Positions 43,167 through 51,238 of a stretch of 64,000 nt of DNA are shown in pieces. The notes below the pieces were generated by a model. That model ran no database searches. It was not told the DNA's origin and worked only from the letters and a program-made list of their open reading frames with translations. The DNA comes from Paenibacillus jilunlii (GTDB lineage Bacteria; Bacillota; Bacilli; Paenibacillales; Paenibacillaceae): assembly GCF_900102965.1 (NCBI RefSeq), contig NZ_FNGM01000001.1:726294-790293 (forward strand). Reading direction: 5' to 3'. The translations under genes were made by a program, and so were the position numbers. Numbering within the stretch: the first letter of the stretch is position 1; every line of letters begins with the position of its first letter.

Positions 43167-43925
43167 ATGACTAAGCTGGTGTCCTGGAATGTGAATGGGC
43201 TGAGAGCCTGCGTTAGCAAAGGCTTTATGAATTATTTCAAAGAGGCTGCGGCAGATATTTTCTGTGTGCAGGAGACTAAGCTTCAGGAGGGGCAGATTCT
43301 TCTGGATCTGGGAGAAGAGTATGAACAGTACTGGAACTATGCAGTGAAAAAAGGTTATTCGGGAACGGCGGTGTTCACCAGAATTAAGCCGCTCTCCGTA
43401 AGATACGGAATGGAAGAGGATTCGGAGCCAGAGGGACGGATGATTACCTTGGAATTCAGTGACTTTTATCTGGTCAATGTCTATACGCCGAATGCAAAAC
43501 GCGATCTGACAAGACTGGAATATAGAATGGAATGGGAAGACCGCTTCCGCAGCTATCTGAAGGAACTGGACAAACGTAAGCCCGTGCTGGTATGCGGAGA
43601 TTTGAATGTGGCCCATCAGGAGATCGATCTGAAGAATGCCAAGGCGAACCGTGGAAATTCAGGCTTCACAGATGAAGAGCGGGGGAAGATGACCGAACTC
43701 TTGGCGTCAGGCTTCATGGATACGTTCAGACACTTGCATCCCGATGAGGAAGGAGCTTACACCTGGTGGTCCTATATGCCCAAGATCAGGGAGCGGAACG
43801 TGGGCTGGCGCATCGACTACTTCCTGGCTTCATCGCGTCTTGCACCGCAGCTTAAGCTGGCGGGAATCGAGTGCAATGTAATGGGCAGCGATCATTGTCC
43901 GGTGGTTTTGCAGCTTGAGGATTAA
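43167..43925 (+). CDS. exoA: Exodeoxyribonuclease III / AP endonuclease
   Basis: A 252-residue Mg-dependent nuclease that cleaves at abasic sites and degrades 3-prime ends during base-excision repair. Active-site motifs are VSWNVNGLRA (metal Asn), CVQETKLQ (metal Glu), VYTPNAKRDLTRLEYRMEW, CGDLNVAHQEIDL (Asp and Asn), and MGSDHCPVVLQL with the final catalytic Asp-His pair. It matches B. subtilis ExoA throughout. AAGGAGAAT precedes the ATG; a bidirectional terminator follows. Confidence 0.93.
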   Translation: MTKLVSWNVNGLRACVSKGFMNYFKEAAADIFCVQETKLQEGQILLDLGEEYEQYWNYAVKKGYSGTAVFTRIKPLSVRYGMEEDSEPEGRMITLEFSDFYLVNVYTPNAKRDLTRLEYRMEWEDRFRSYLKELDKRKPVLVCGDLNVAHQEIDLKNAKANRGNSGFTDEERGKMTELLASGFMDTFRHLHPDEEGAYTWWSYMPKIRERNVGWRIDYFLASSRLAPQLKLAGIECNVMGSDHCPVVLQLED

Positions 43926-43948
43926 CGGAATAATCTGTATAAATGGAT

Positions 43949-43993
43949 AAAAAAGAGGACCGTGCCCCCGTAAAACAGAGCATGGTCCTTTTT
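43949..43993. terminator. Bidirectional terminator after exoA
   Basis: AGGACCGTGC (43956-43965) pairs with GCATGGTCCT (43980-43989), with an A-run before and T-run behind, serving exoA and the leftward serine hydrolase. Confidence 0.88.
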
Positions 43994-44014
43994 CAATTCC
44001 GCTGCTGTCCAGTC

Positions 44015-45481
44015 TCAAGCCAAGTGGCCAACGAATTCTGCTTCCAAATCGTCAGCGGACATGGATACATTAAATTGCTGTTTGACGGCAATGGAGGATT
44101 CGTGAACTTCAACTTCCAGGGTGAGACAAAAGGGAGTTTCCACGCATAACATTGTGATCTTAAGTTTGTTCTCCGCAGTCCAGGTGAAGCAGGACATGAT
44201 CAGATTCTTTTTGTGATCCAATATGTTAGCCGAGCTTTCTGCCCATTCACCCCGGCCGAGCATGACTGTCTGTTCACCGTACATGCCTTGTAAGGTTAAT
44301 ACAGCTTTTTCAGCATCAAATGAAACCATAAAGGCTTCCAGCTTATGCGAATTTTCTCCCAGCCGGTATACTTTTCCGTTCAAAACTGCCTCAAGTGCTG
44401 AAGTCTTCTGCACAAGCTCGGGTTGTATGCTTAATTGTTCAAGGATCAGGGAAAGCTCTGCATGAGCAGCAGGATCACTCTCTATAACCTTCGCTTCCAT
44501 GCTCATGGCAGGAAGGAGAATATTCCATACCCCGTTTATAATACTCTGCATGTCGCTGTTCCCGCTTGTTATGGCTACTACAGCATCCTGCTCCGGCATG
44601 ACGATACAGAACTGGCCAAAAGCTCCGTCCCCACGGTACGCGTTATGGCGGCATCTCCAGAACTGGTAGCCATAACCCTGAGACCAGTCGCTGCTGACTG
44701 CACCCGGACTGCCGTCATTATTGCCGATTTGCTTGGAGGTTGCGGCGGCGATCCATTCTTTGGGCAGCAGCCGCTGGTTATTCCACACACCTTGCTGCAA
44801 ATAGAGCTGTCCGAATGCTGCAATATCTTCGGTAGAGACACTTAATCCAAATCCGCCTTTATTGATTCCGCGAGGACAGGATTCCCAGGTGGGGTTGCGG
44901 ATGCCCAGCGGCACAAACAAGCGGGGCTCAAGGTATTCGAGCAAAGTGAGACCGCTTACTTTTTGCAGAATAGCAGACAGCATGTACGTGGCACCGGTGT
45001 TGTAAAGGAAATGGGTCCCTGGAGCCTTTCCGACCGGAAGCTGCAGGAACGCTTTGACCCAGTTGCCGTCCTTGCTATCCACCATATATGGAGTGGTGTC
45101 CTCCGTATGGCCGGTTCCCATTATCAACAGGTGGCTAATATCCATTATTGCCAGATTGGGACTGATGACGGCTGGCGCATCTTCAGGAAAAAAGGACACC
45201 ACCTTATCCTCTACCTTCAAAAGCCCCTCTGCCACCGCCAGCCCTATAGCTGTCGAGGTGAAGCTTTTGCTGAGTGAAAATAATGAATGCGGCAGCTCCG
45301 GCCGATAAGGCGACCACCAGCCTTCCGCTACGACAGCCCCATGACGCAGCAGCATGAAGCTGTGCAGACCCGATTGCTGTTCCTCCATGTGTTGGAGAAA
45401 AGCAGAGATTGCTGCTGACGTAATTCCTTGCGCTTCCGGCAGACTTCTTGGCAACGGTCTGGTGATTTGCACATTTTCCAT
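44015..45481 (-). CDS. Serine hydrolase, beta-lactamase class C / penicillin-binding family
   Basis: A 488-residue protein. The catalytic SxxK is SLSKSF (near residue 70) and the YxN motif is LYNTGAT-like YNT near residue 160; the C-terminal residues (about 330-488) form a beta-rich domain of the DUF3471 kind. There is no clear signal peptide, so it may be cytosolic. Family members include D-aminopeptidases and esterases. The start at 45481 follows AAGGGAGAA; a preceding ATG at 45487 is closer to that site. VanZ-RDD gene is upstream, separated by a hairpin. Confidence 0.82.
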   Translation of the reverse strand: MENVQITRPLPRSLPEAQGITSAAISAFLQHMEEQQSGLHSFMLLRHGAVVAEGWWSPYRPELPHSLFSLSKSFTSTAIGLAVAEGLLKVEDKVVSFFPEDAPAVISPNLAIMDISHLLIMGTGHTEDTTPYMVDSKDGNWVKAFLQLPVGKAPGTHFLYNTGATYMLSAILQKVSGLTLLEYLEPRLFVPLGIRNPTWESCPRGINKGGFGLSVSTEDIAAFGQLYLQQGVWNNQRLLPKEWIAAATSKQIGNNDGSPGAVSSDWSQGYGYQFWRCRHNAYRGDGAFGQFCIVMPEQDAVVAITSGNSDMQSIINGVWNILLPAMSMEAKVIESDPAAHAELSLILEQLSIQPELVQKTSALEAVLNGKVYRLGENSHKLEAFMVSFDAEKAVLTLQGMYGEQTVMLGRGEWAESSANILDHKKNLIMSCFTWTAENKLKITMLCVETPFCLTLEVEVHESSIAVKQQFNVSMSADDLEAEFVGHLA

Positions 45482-45550
45482 AATCATTTCTCCCTTAAAA
45501 GATAAGAATAAGAACTGGAACTACTATATTATACCAGTGCAGGACATGGA

Positions 45551-45577
45551 AAAGGGAGCCTTCATGAGGCTCCCTTT
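45551..45577 (-). terminator. Hairpin after the VanZ-RDD gene
   Basis: AAAGGGAGCC (45551-45560) pairs with GGCTCCCTTT (45568-45577). On the minus strand four T residues follow, directly behind the VanZ-RDD stop codon. Confidence 0.75.
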
Positions 45578-45581
45578 CAGC

Positions 45582-46715
45582 TTATATGGAATTATCCGCA
45601 AGGTTCTCTGCTGATGGCTGCTGTTTATCGGGCCAGGTAATCCGGTTAAGTGTCTTGCTCCACTGTTCATACACCAGCAGCGGATTTCGCTTGAAGACGC
45701 GGATGATGAGGTGAATGAGGAACATGAAGTCCAGAAGCATTACCAGGCTGTACGGTATTCCTGTCCATGGACTGGGCAGGCTGGTCAGCGGGGAAGGTGT
45801 AGTCAGAAAGACATTTGCTCCGATGAGAACCCCGTACTGAAGAACATATCTTACAATTAGGCCCCATAAGCGGCTGCGGCCGTCCTGGCTGCTGATGCGG
45901 ATGCGCACAACCCATTTGCCAAAGGTCCGCCCGCCCGTACAATAGGGCAGCAGAACAAAATACACAGCTGTCGTAATCCAGTAAGCCCCTTGCAGCTGCC
46001 AGGAATGAAGCGTCAGGAATGGTATCATCCAGATCGGCAGGTCCAGCATCCAGGCAATGCCTCTGCGTGTATATGTGACTCTTTTGGCAGAGTAATCCAC
46101 CTTGGAATCAAGCTGATCGATATGCGGCAGCAGTGCGGATATCCAGAGTGCGATCCGGTAACCTAAAATTCCCCCAAGGGTGTTGGTGATTAAATCGTCG
46201 ACATCGAAGATCCGGTAAGGATGATCAAAAAAGCCGTAGATTCCTGTAATCTGTGTCACCTCGAAGAGCAGGGAGAGCCCAAATGAGAGCAGGATGCACA
46301 TCACCCACCGTGTCCGGAAATAATAGCCCAGGAACAAGCCGAACGGGACAGTCAGCACCACGTTGAACGCAGCCAGAAGGAAATCAGGCTGACGGAAAAT
46401 ACTGAAATAGGAAAGGAAATTCCCCGGATCGATATTGGAATTCCGTCTGATTTCCTGGATGAATTGCAGCGGGACATGCTGAATAATACTGCCGGCAGGC
46501 GCTGCATTGTGCCTTGAAGCTGGCATTGGAAGCATAATCAGATAGAAGGCGTTCAGCAAATAGAGCAGCAGCAGATACAGGACAACCGCCCGGACCTTGT
46601 TGATATAGCCATGCCGCCTGTACTGAACTACAAGGAAGGGAAGCGTGAACACCAGCGCCGCCACCGGAAAAGACATGAATGCATATGAGATTGGGAAAAG
46701 ATAGGATTGAAACAT
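45582..46715 (-). CDS. VanZ-RDD fusion membrane protein
   Basis: A 377-residue integral membrane protein. Residues about 1-200 have the VanZ fold, with NVVLTVPFGLFLG, LSFGLSLLFEVTQ and FDVDDLITNTLGGILGY as family signatures. Residues about 215-350 form an RDD domain (three-helix family with Arg-Asp-Asp), seen in RRGIAWMLDLPIW and GRTFGKWVVRIRI. VanZ-type proteins give low-level teicoplanin tolerance in some hosts; RDD proteins are poorly characterised transport-like domains. The role of the fusion is unknown. Confidence 0.83.
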   Translation of the reverse strand: MFQSYLFPISYAFMSFPVAALVFTLPFLVVQYRRHGYINKVRAVVLYLLLLYLLNAFYLIMLPMPASRHNAAPAGSIIQHVPLQFIQEIRRNSNIDPGNFLSYFSIFRQPDFLLAAFNVVLTVPFGLFLGYYFRTRWVMCILLSFGLSLLFEVTQITGIYGFFDHPYRIFDVDDLITNTLGGILGYRIALWISALLPHIDQLDSKVDYSAKRVTYTRRGIAWMLDLPIWMIPFLTLHSWQLQGAYWITTAVYFVLLPYCTGGRTFGKWVVRIRISSQDGRSRLWGLIVRYVLQYGVLIGANVFLTTPSPLTSLPSPWTGIPYSLVMLLDFMFLIHLIIRVFKRNPLLVYEQWSKTLNRITWPDKQQPSAENLADNSI

Positions 46716-46933
46716 GGTCCACCTGCCGTGAATGAGATAATTGTTGCAAATGTTGAGCTTCGGGTGATCCTTACTTCGCGCTGCAGACCCCTTCTGGGAG
46801 TTAGACGATGCATATACTCGTAATCACTGCAAAACAGCACAATTCTGATATTATAATGTTCATTGAAGAGAAGCGCAACTAATGAATTGGACCTATCCGG
46901 CATACATATGTCTGGAGAGGAGCGTGAAGCAGT

Positions 46934-47281
46934 ATGGAAAAGAAGGTTCAGCAATATTACAAACTAAAAGCCAAGCAGAAGGAAATGGAAAAAGAGCTCA
47001 GCGAACTTCGGCAAGACATCCTGGCCTATTGCACGGAAAAAGGGGAGGCGGACAGTGAAATCGGCGGCTACAGGGTGAAGCTGATTACGCAAAACCGCAA
47101 AGAATACGATGACGAAAAACTGTTTCAGACATTAGCCGATCCGGAGGTCTGGCGGCTGCTCTCCAAAGCTGACCCGGCCAAGATCGCCAGCCTGGCCAAG
47201 CTGAACATTATCGATGAAGACAAAATCGCCCATACGTATGCACTTAAGACAGTTACTCTTCTGCAGGTGGATAAGAAGTAG
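46934..47281 (+). CDS. Small coiled-coil protein of unknown function
   Basis: A 115-residue soluble protein. Residues 1-40 are a heptad-rich coiled coil (QYYKLKAKQKEMEKELSEL), followed by an alpha/beta tail with IGGYRVKLITQNRKEYDDE. It has no signal peptide or metal ligands. A GGAGAGGAG ribosome site precedes the ATG and a TATAAT lies at 46852-46857. I do not recognise the family; it has the look of a conserved Paenibacillus protein. Confidence 0.65.
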   Translation: MEKKVQQYYKLKAKQKEMEKELSELRQDILAYCTEKGEADSEIGGYRVKLITQNRKEYDDEKLFQTLADPEVWRLLSKADPAKIASLAKLNIIDEDKIAHTYALKTVTLLQVDKK

Positions 47282-47397
47282 GAAGGATCAGTGCTGAGCA
47301 GGTGTGTGCAATCATATACTTTTTTCATATTTATCTCACAGAATATCCGTATCCAGTTGTTATTCTAAAATCACTTCAAAGGAAGAGGTGGTTCAAG

Positions 47398-47670
47398 ATG
47401 AATAACAAATGGACAAGAAAAGCAATCGCATTACTGGCTGTGATGAGTGTGGCGGGCGGCTCAGCCAGTGCATTCGCGGCATCGGCACCAGTCAAGTCAA
47501 CGATGGCGGCTGCACCTGCTGCCAAAACTCTCACTGCTGCAAAAGCTGCTGTACCTGCCCTGAAGCACTCCGCACCTGCCGTTGCCGCCGGCACCCCGGC
47601 AAAGACAACAGCCAAACCAGCGGTTAAGACAACAGCCGCCGCTCCGGCTGTGAAATCCAAGAAGAATTGA
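47398..47670 (+). CDS. Secreted Ala/Lys/Pro-rich low-complexity protein
   Basis: A 90-residue exported protein. The Sec signal (KWTRKAIALLAVMSVAGGSASAFAAS) is cleaved near residues 27-29, leaving about 60 residues almost only of Ala, Lys, Pro, Thr and Val, for example KTTAKPAVKTTAAAPAVK. Such Ala/Lys repeats bind anionic wall polymers. The start at 47398 follows GGAAGAGGTGG; an upstream frame from 47302 lacks this. Its stop codon abuts the histidine-kinase remnant, so the gene may have replaced or disrupted it. Confidence 0.7.
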   Translation: MNNKWTRKAIALLAVMSVAGGSASAFAASAPVKSTMAAAPAAKTLTAAKAAVPALKHSAPAVAAGTPAKTTAKPAVKTTAAAPAVKSKKN

Positions 47671-47884
47671 CGATGACGGCAATGGATTAAGTGAAGCGGA
47701 GCGGGAAGCGGTATTCCAGCGGTTTTACACCGGACCCAACGGAGTTACAGGCCTCGGCCTGGCGATTTGCCGGCAGATTGCCGCCAATTTGGATGGTGAA
47801 TTAACCTATTCAAGCTCCCCGCTCGGCGGCACCCGGTTCAGTCTGATTAAGCATGCCGGACGGTTATCCGGTCCGGGAGGATAG
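47669..47884 (+). pseudogene. C-terminal HATPase fragment of a sensor histidine kinase
   Basis: Directly behind the Ala-rich gene, an open frame without start codon reads DDDGNGLSEAEREAVFQRFY, then TGLGLAICRQIAANLDGEL and SPLGGTRFSL, ending at TAG (47882-47884). These are the G1 (DxGxG), F (QRFY) and G2 (GxGLA) boxes and the final strand of a HATPase_c domain. The DHp domain and N box are missing. About 70 residues remain, so this is a remnant of a two-component kinase whose partner regulator is not nearby. Confidence 0.8.
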
Positions 47885-48020
47885 AGAAGTTCCGGATTGG
47901 ACTCGCAACCCCGTGAATTTTACGTTAAAATGGCAATGGATATACATCCCCGGCTGCTTCGGACAACGGGGATGTTTCGCATGGGGCAACAGCAATTATA
48001 GATACGGAGGAAATGAAGCG

Positions 48021-49253
48021 ATGATGGATTTTGATGTGATGCTTGAGAAATATGCGGACCTGGTTGTCAGGGTCGGAGTGAATGTGCAGCCGGGCCAAGT
48101 GCTGATGATTCATGCGCCGCTGGAGACGGCAGAGCTTACGCGCCTGATTGTAGGCAAAGCCTATGACGCAGGAGCCAAATATGTGCTTGTGGATTGGGAC
48201 GACGAAAAAGTCACAAGAATTCGCTATGAGAAGGCAGCGGAGGACTCTTTTGGATATTACCCGCAGTGGCATGCCGATATGCTGGAGGGCTTCGCAGAAG
48301 AGGGCGGGGCCATTTTACATATTAAGGTGCCTGATCCGGAACTGTTCCGGGGCATTGATTCCGCCAAGGTGTCCACTGCAGTAAAAGCTGCAGCCGTTGC
48401 CCGCAAGAAGTACCAGAACTATACCCGCAATAACAAAATCAGCTGGTCGCTGATCAAGGCACCGACAAAAGCCTGGGCGGATAAGGTTTTTGCCGATCTT
48501 CCGGAGGAGGAGCGGGTAGCTGCGATGTGGAAAGCTGTATTCCAGATGAACCGTGTAGGCAGTGGGGACCCCGTAGCCGCCTGGCGCGAACATATAGCCG
48601 ACCTCAAGAAATCCCAGGACCGGATGAATGCCAAACGCTATAAAAGTCTGCACTACCGCGCTCCGGGAACAGATCTGCATGTGGAGCTTCCGGAAGGACA
48701 TCTCTGGCGCGGCGGTGGCGGCGAGAATGCAAGCGGTGTGTATTTTGTAGCCAATATGCCGACAGAAGAAATCTATACGATGCCGCACCGCAAGGGAGTT
48801 AACGGTACTGTCAGCAGTACACTTCCGCTTAATTTGAACGGACGGCTTGTGGATGGCATTACAATTACGTTTACGGATGGCAAAGTCACGGCCTATGATG
48901 CTGAATCCGGGCGGGAGCATCTGACTTCGCTGCTGGAAACGGATGAAGGAGCCTCTTATCTGGGTGAAGTGGCGCTGGTGCCGCATGATTCTCCTATTTC
49001 ACGTCTGAATACAGTATTTTATAACACCGGAATCGACGAAAATGCTTCCTGCCACTTTGCGCTCGGCAGCGCGTATCCTTCCAACATCGAAGGCGGAACG
49101 TCACTCAGCAGCGAAGAGCTGCTGGAACGGGGAGCCAATGTAAGCCTTACGCATGTTGACTTTATGGTCGGTTCCGCTGAGCTCGATATCGACGGCGAAT
49201 TGGCCGATGGCACCATCGAGCCGGTCTTCCGCAAAGGGAACTGGGTGCTGTAG
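48021..49253 (+). CDS. M29-family aminopeptidase (AmpS type)
   Basis: A 410-residue metallo-aminopeptidase. Family regions include YADLVVRVGVNVQPGQVLMIHAPLE near the N-terminus, LPEGHLWRGGGGENASGV, NMPTEEIYTMPHRKGVNGTVSSTLPL (metal Glu and His region) and SRLNTVFYNTGIDENASCHFALGSAYP with Glu/His ligands; TLVDFM-like LTHVDFMVGSAELDIDG ends the chain. Two Co or Zn ions are expected. The ATG at 48021 (or 48024) follows GGAGG. The longer frame from 47853 crosses the remnant and is not used. An 8-bp hairpin (47944-47975) lies in the leader. Confidence 0.88.
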   Translation: MMDFDVMLEKYADLVVRVGVNVQPGQVLMIHAPLETAELTRLIVGKAYDAGAKYVLVDWDDEKVTRIRYEKAAEDSFGYYPQWHADMLEGFAEEGGAILHIKVPDPELFRGIDSAKVSTAVKAAAVARKKYQNYTRNNKISWSLIKAPTKAWADKVFADLPEEERVAAMWKAVFQMNRVGSGDPVAAWREHIADLKKSQDRMNAKRYKSLHYRAPGTDLHVELPEGHLWRGGGGENASGVYFVANMPTEEIYTMPHRKGVNGTVSSTLPLNLNGRLVDGITITFTDGKVTAYDAESGREHLTSLLETDEGASYLGEVALVPHDSPISRLNTVFYNTGIDENASCHFALGSAYPSNIEGGTSLSSEELLERGANVSLTHVDFMVGSAELDIDGELADGTIEPVFRKGNWVL

Positions 49254-49284
49254 AGTAAATGTAATATTTTTTGTACGGGGCCAA

Positions 49285-49326
49285 GGCTGCAAAGTTCACC
49301 TGAGGGTGGGCTTTGCAGCCTTTTTT
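49285..49326 (+). terminator. Terminator after the aminopeptidase gene
   Basis: GGCTGCAAAG and CTTTGCAGCC pair perfectly around a 16-base loop and are followed by six T residues. Confidence 0.9.
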
Positions 49327-49444
49327 GGGGGATATGCTAGAATCGCATCTAATTCAGTTCAACAACAGTTTTATTACATCTCTGATGGTACCCGGCTAGC
49401 GGCTTGGCATCTTTCAAAGGAGTTGGTATTTAAAAATTTTATGT

Positions 49445-50482
49445 TTATTCATTCAGCATCATCTTTAAATTTTCGACTTCTCCTACATAAAAATCAACGG
49501 TCTTGCCTTCTGTAATCTGCCAATCTCTTTCCAAGCGTGCAATTATTTCCTGGAGCTTTTCAATGGCTTTATCATATTTTCCTTGAATTTCATATATATG
49601 ATAAATTGCAATCAATGAATCTATATATTTTGGATTTGGTTGTAGTTCGTAACCTTTGGTGTAATATTCTATTGCTTCGTCATATCTGCAAAGTTTTGCC
49701 ATGCAGTCTCCTCTTGAAGACCATGCAAGCCATTCGTGAGGATACAGTTGAGTCATCTGCTCCCAAAGAACCAATGCCTGGGGAAGGTTACTTTCTTCCT
49801 TGCATATCAGACCTCCATATAATTGATATAAATAACCTGGATGGATTTCGTTTAATCTTTCTAGAATTTCTCTTGCTTCAATACATCTGCCATCAGCAAT
49901 TAAGTAGTTCATAAGCCATACATAACCACGCCAGTAATCCGGATGCTCCGGCACAAAATTTTTATAATAATCTATGAGCTTATGGTGATTTGAGTAGTTC
50001 CAGTCAAAAAAGACTCCATTCTCTGCATCCCGCAAAACGTTATGATTACTTTTTTTATCTGGAGCCAATAACAGTGCTTCCTTGGCATAATGGGATGCCA
50101 ATTCACGGTGCTCATCTGAACGATGAATGTGTAACTGCGCCAGTAAGGTGATGCATTGTGACTTTTTTTGGTCATCATATAGTTTTTCTTTTAAAAATTG
50201 TTCAGCATAGTTAAAATCTTCTTCGGATATAAAATGTTCATTACTAATCATATTACCAATTCGCTCCAGATGAGTATCATCGGTTAATGCAAACAGCTCA
50301 TCAATGGTAACACCCAAAATCACAGATAAATCAGGAAGAATTTGAATATCAGGCATTGTTACATTGTTTTCCCATTTGGATACTGCTTGGGATGACATAT
50401 TCAGTTTTGCTGCAAGTTCTTCCTGAGTCTTTCCCTTTTGTAAACGTAGTGCTTTGATTTTTTTTCCTATCTCAATATTCAT
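49445..50482 (-). CDS. XRE-family HTH regulator with TPR repeats, AT-rich
   Basis: A 345-residue protein: an N-terminal HTH (GKKIKALRLQKGKTQEELAAKLNMSSQAVSKWENNVTMP, residues about 6-44) and a long helical region with TPR-like repeats (DYWRGYVWLMNYLIADGRCIEAREIL, YDEAIEYYTKGYELQPNPKYID). Such regulators often sense peptides. Codon use is visibly more AT-rich than all neighbours, including its flanks (49330-50640), suggesting acquisition. The start at 50482 follows GGAGG. No partner peptide gene is visible. Confidence 0.82.
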   Translation of the reverse strand: MNIEIGKKIKALRLQKGKTQEELAAKLNMSSQAVSKWENNVTMPDIQILPDLSVILGVTIDELFALTDDTHLERIGNMISNEHFISEEDFNYAEQFLKEKLYDDQKKSQCITLLAQLHIHRSDEHRELASHYAKEALLLAPDKKSNHNVLRDAENGVFFDWNYSNHHKLIDYYKNFVPEHPDYWRGYVWLMNYLIADGRCIEAREILERLNEIHPGYLYQLYGGLICKEESNLPQALVLWEQMTQLYPHEWLAWSSRGDCMAKLCRYDEAIEYYTKGYELQPNPKYIDSLIAIYHIYEIQGKYDKAIEKLQEIIARLERDWQITEGKTVDFYVGEVENLKMMLNE

Positions 50483-50701
50483 TTGGACAACCTCCAATTT
50501 TTATCATTTCGACTAGTCAATTGCATTATAACTTTTTGTATAAAACATCCTCAATGACCGCTTAGTTAAACGAATTAACTTACCAGTTACATTTGTAGTC
50601 TTAATGTGTGTACTTGAAACAAACATAAATTAGGTTTTGCAAAAACGGTTTGGCCCAGTTCCCCGTCTTAAACATATACAGAGAAGCAAGGAGGGGAATG
50701 A

Positions 50702-51238
50702 ATGGTCAGTCCCAACGCTGAAATGAAAAAGCTCACCGGCGCTGTAACGCGGGAGGATGACTCCTTTTATGATGCGGTAATGGAGCACAGCGATCAGCTG
50801 TACCGCATCGCCTACAGTTATTTGCGGAACCGGAGTGATGCGCTGGAGGCGGTGCAGGAGACAACCTGCCGGGCCTGGATTAAGCGGGCTACGCTGAAGG
50901 ACCCGCGGGCGTTCAAATCGTGGATAATCCGGATTCTGATCTATGTCTGCATCGACGAGCAAAGAAGGCGGAAAAGAACTGTCCCGACACCGGAGGAAGC
51001 GATGCGGGAACCCGTCATGCAGGACAGCAGCAGCAAGCTGGAAATGCTGTGGGCTGTGGAGCAGGTGAAGCCGAAGTACCGTCATGTGCTGCTGCTGAAA
51101 TACTACAACGATATGACCCTGACAGAAATCGCGGACTTGCTCGGGAAGCCGGAAGGAACAATCAAAACCTGGCAGCATAAAGGACTGAAGCAGCTTAGAA
51201 CGATTATGAAGAACCGGGGTGAATGGAATGATCAGTAG
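50702..51238 (+). CDS. ECF-type sigma factor
   Basis: A 178-residue sigma-70-family factor. Region 2 reads LYRIAYSYLRNRSDALEAVQETTCRAWIKRATL, and region 4 reads RHVLLLKYYNDMTLTEIADLLGKPEGTIKTWQHKGLKQLR. It directs RNA polymerase to stress genes and is held by the anti-sigma factor encoded next; the two genes overlap. It resembles SigV-like factors, but the group is not certain. AAGGAGGGG precedes the ATG. Confidence 0.88.
   Translation: MVSPNAEMKKLTGAVTREDDSFYDAVMEHSDQLYRIAYSYLRNRSDALEAVQETTCRAWIKRATLKDPRAFKSWIIRILIYVCIDEQRRRKRTVPTPEEAMREPVMQDSSSKLEMLWAVEQVKPKYRHVLLLKYYNDMTLTEIADLLGKPEGTIKTWQHKGLKQLRTIMKNRGEWNDQ

Noticed and set aside
49380-49420. GGTACC region as part of a T-box leader
   Set aside because: Only the GGTACC hexamer fits; the AGGGTGG context, specifier loop and a downstream aminoacyl-tRNA or amino acid gene are missing.
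50614-50619. TGAAAC as an ECF-type -35 box before the sigma factor gene
   Set aside because: No CGTC-like -10 occurs at the required 16-17 bp spacing; the CGTC at 50667 is too far.
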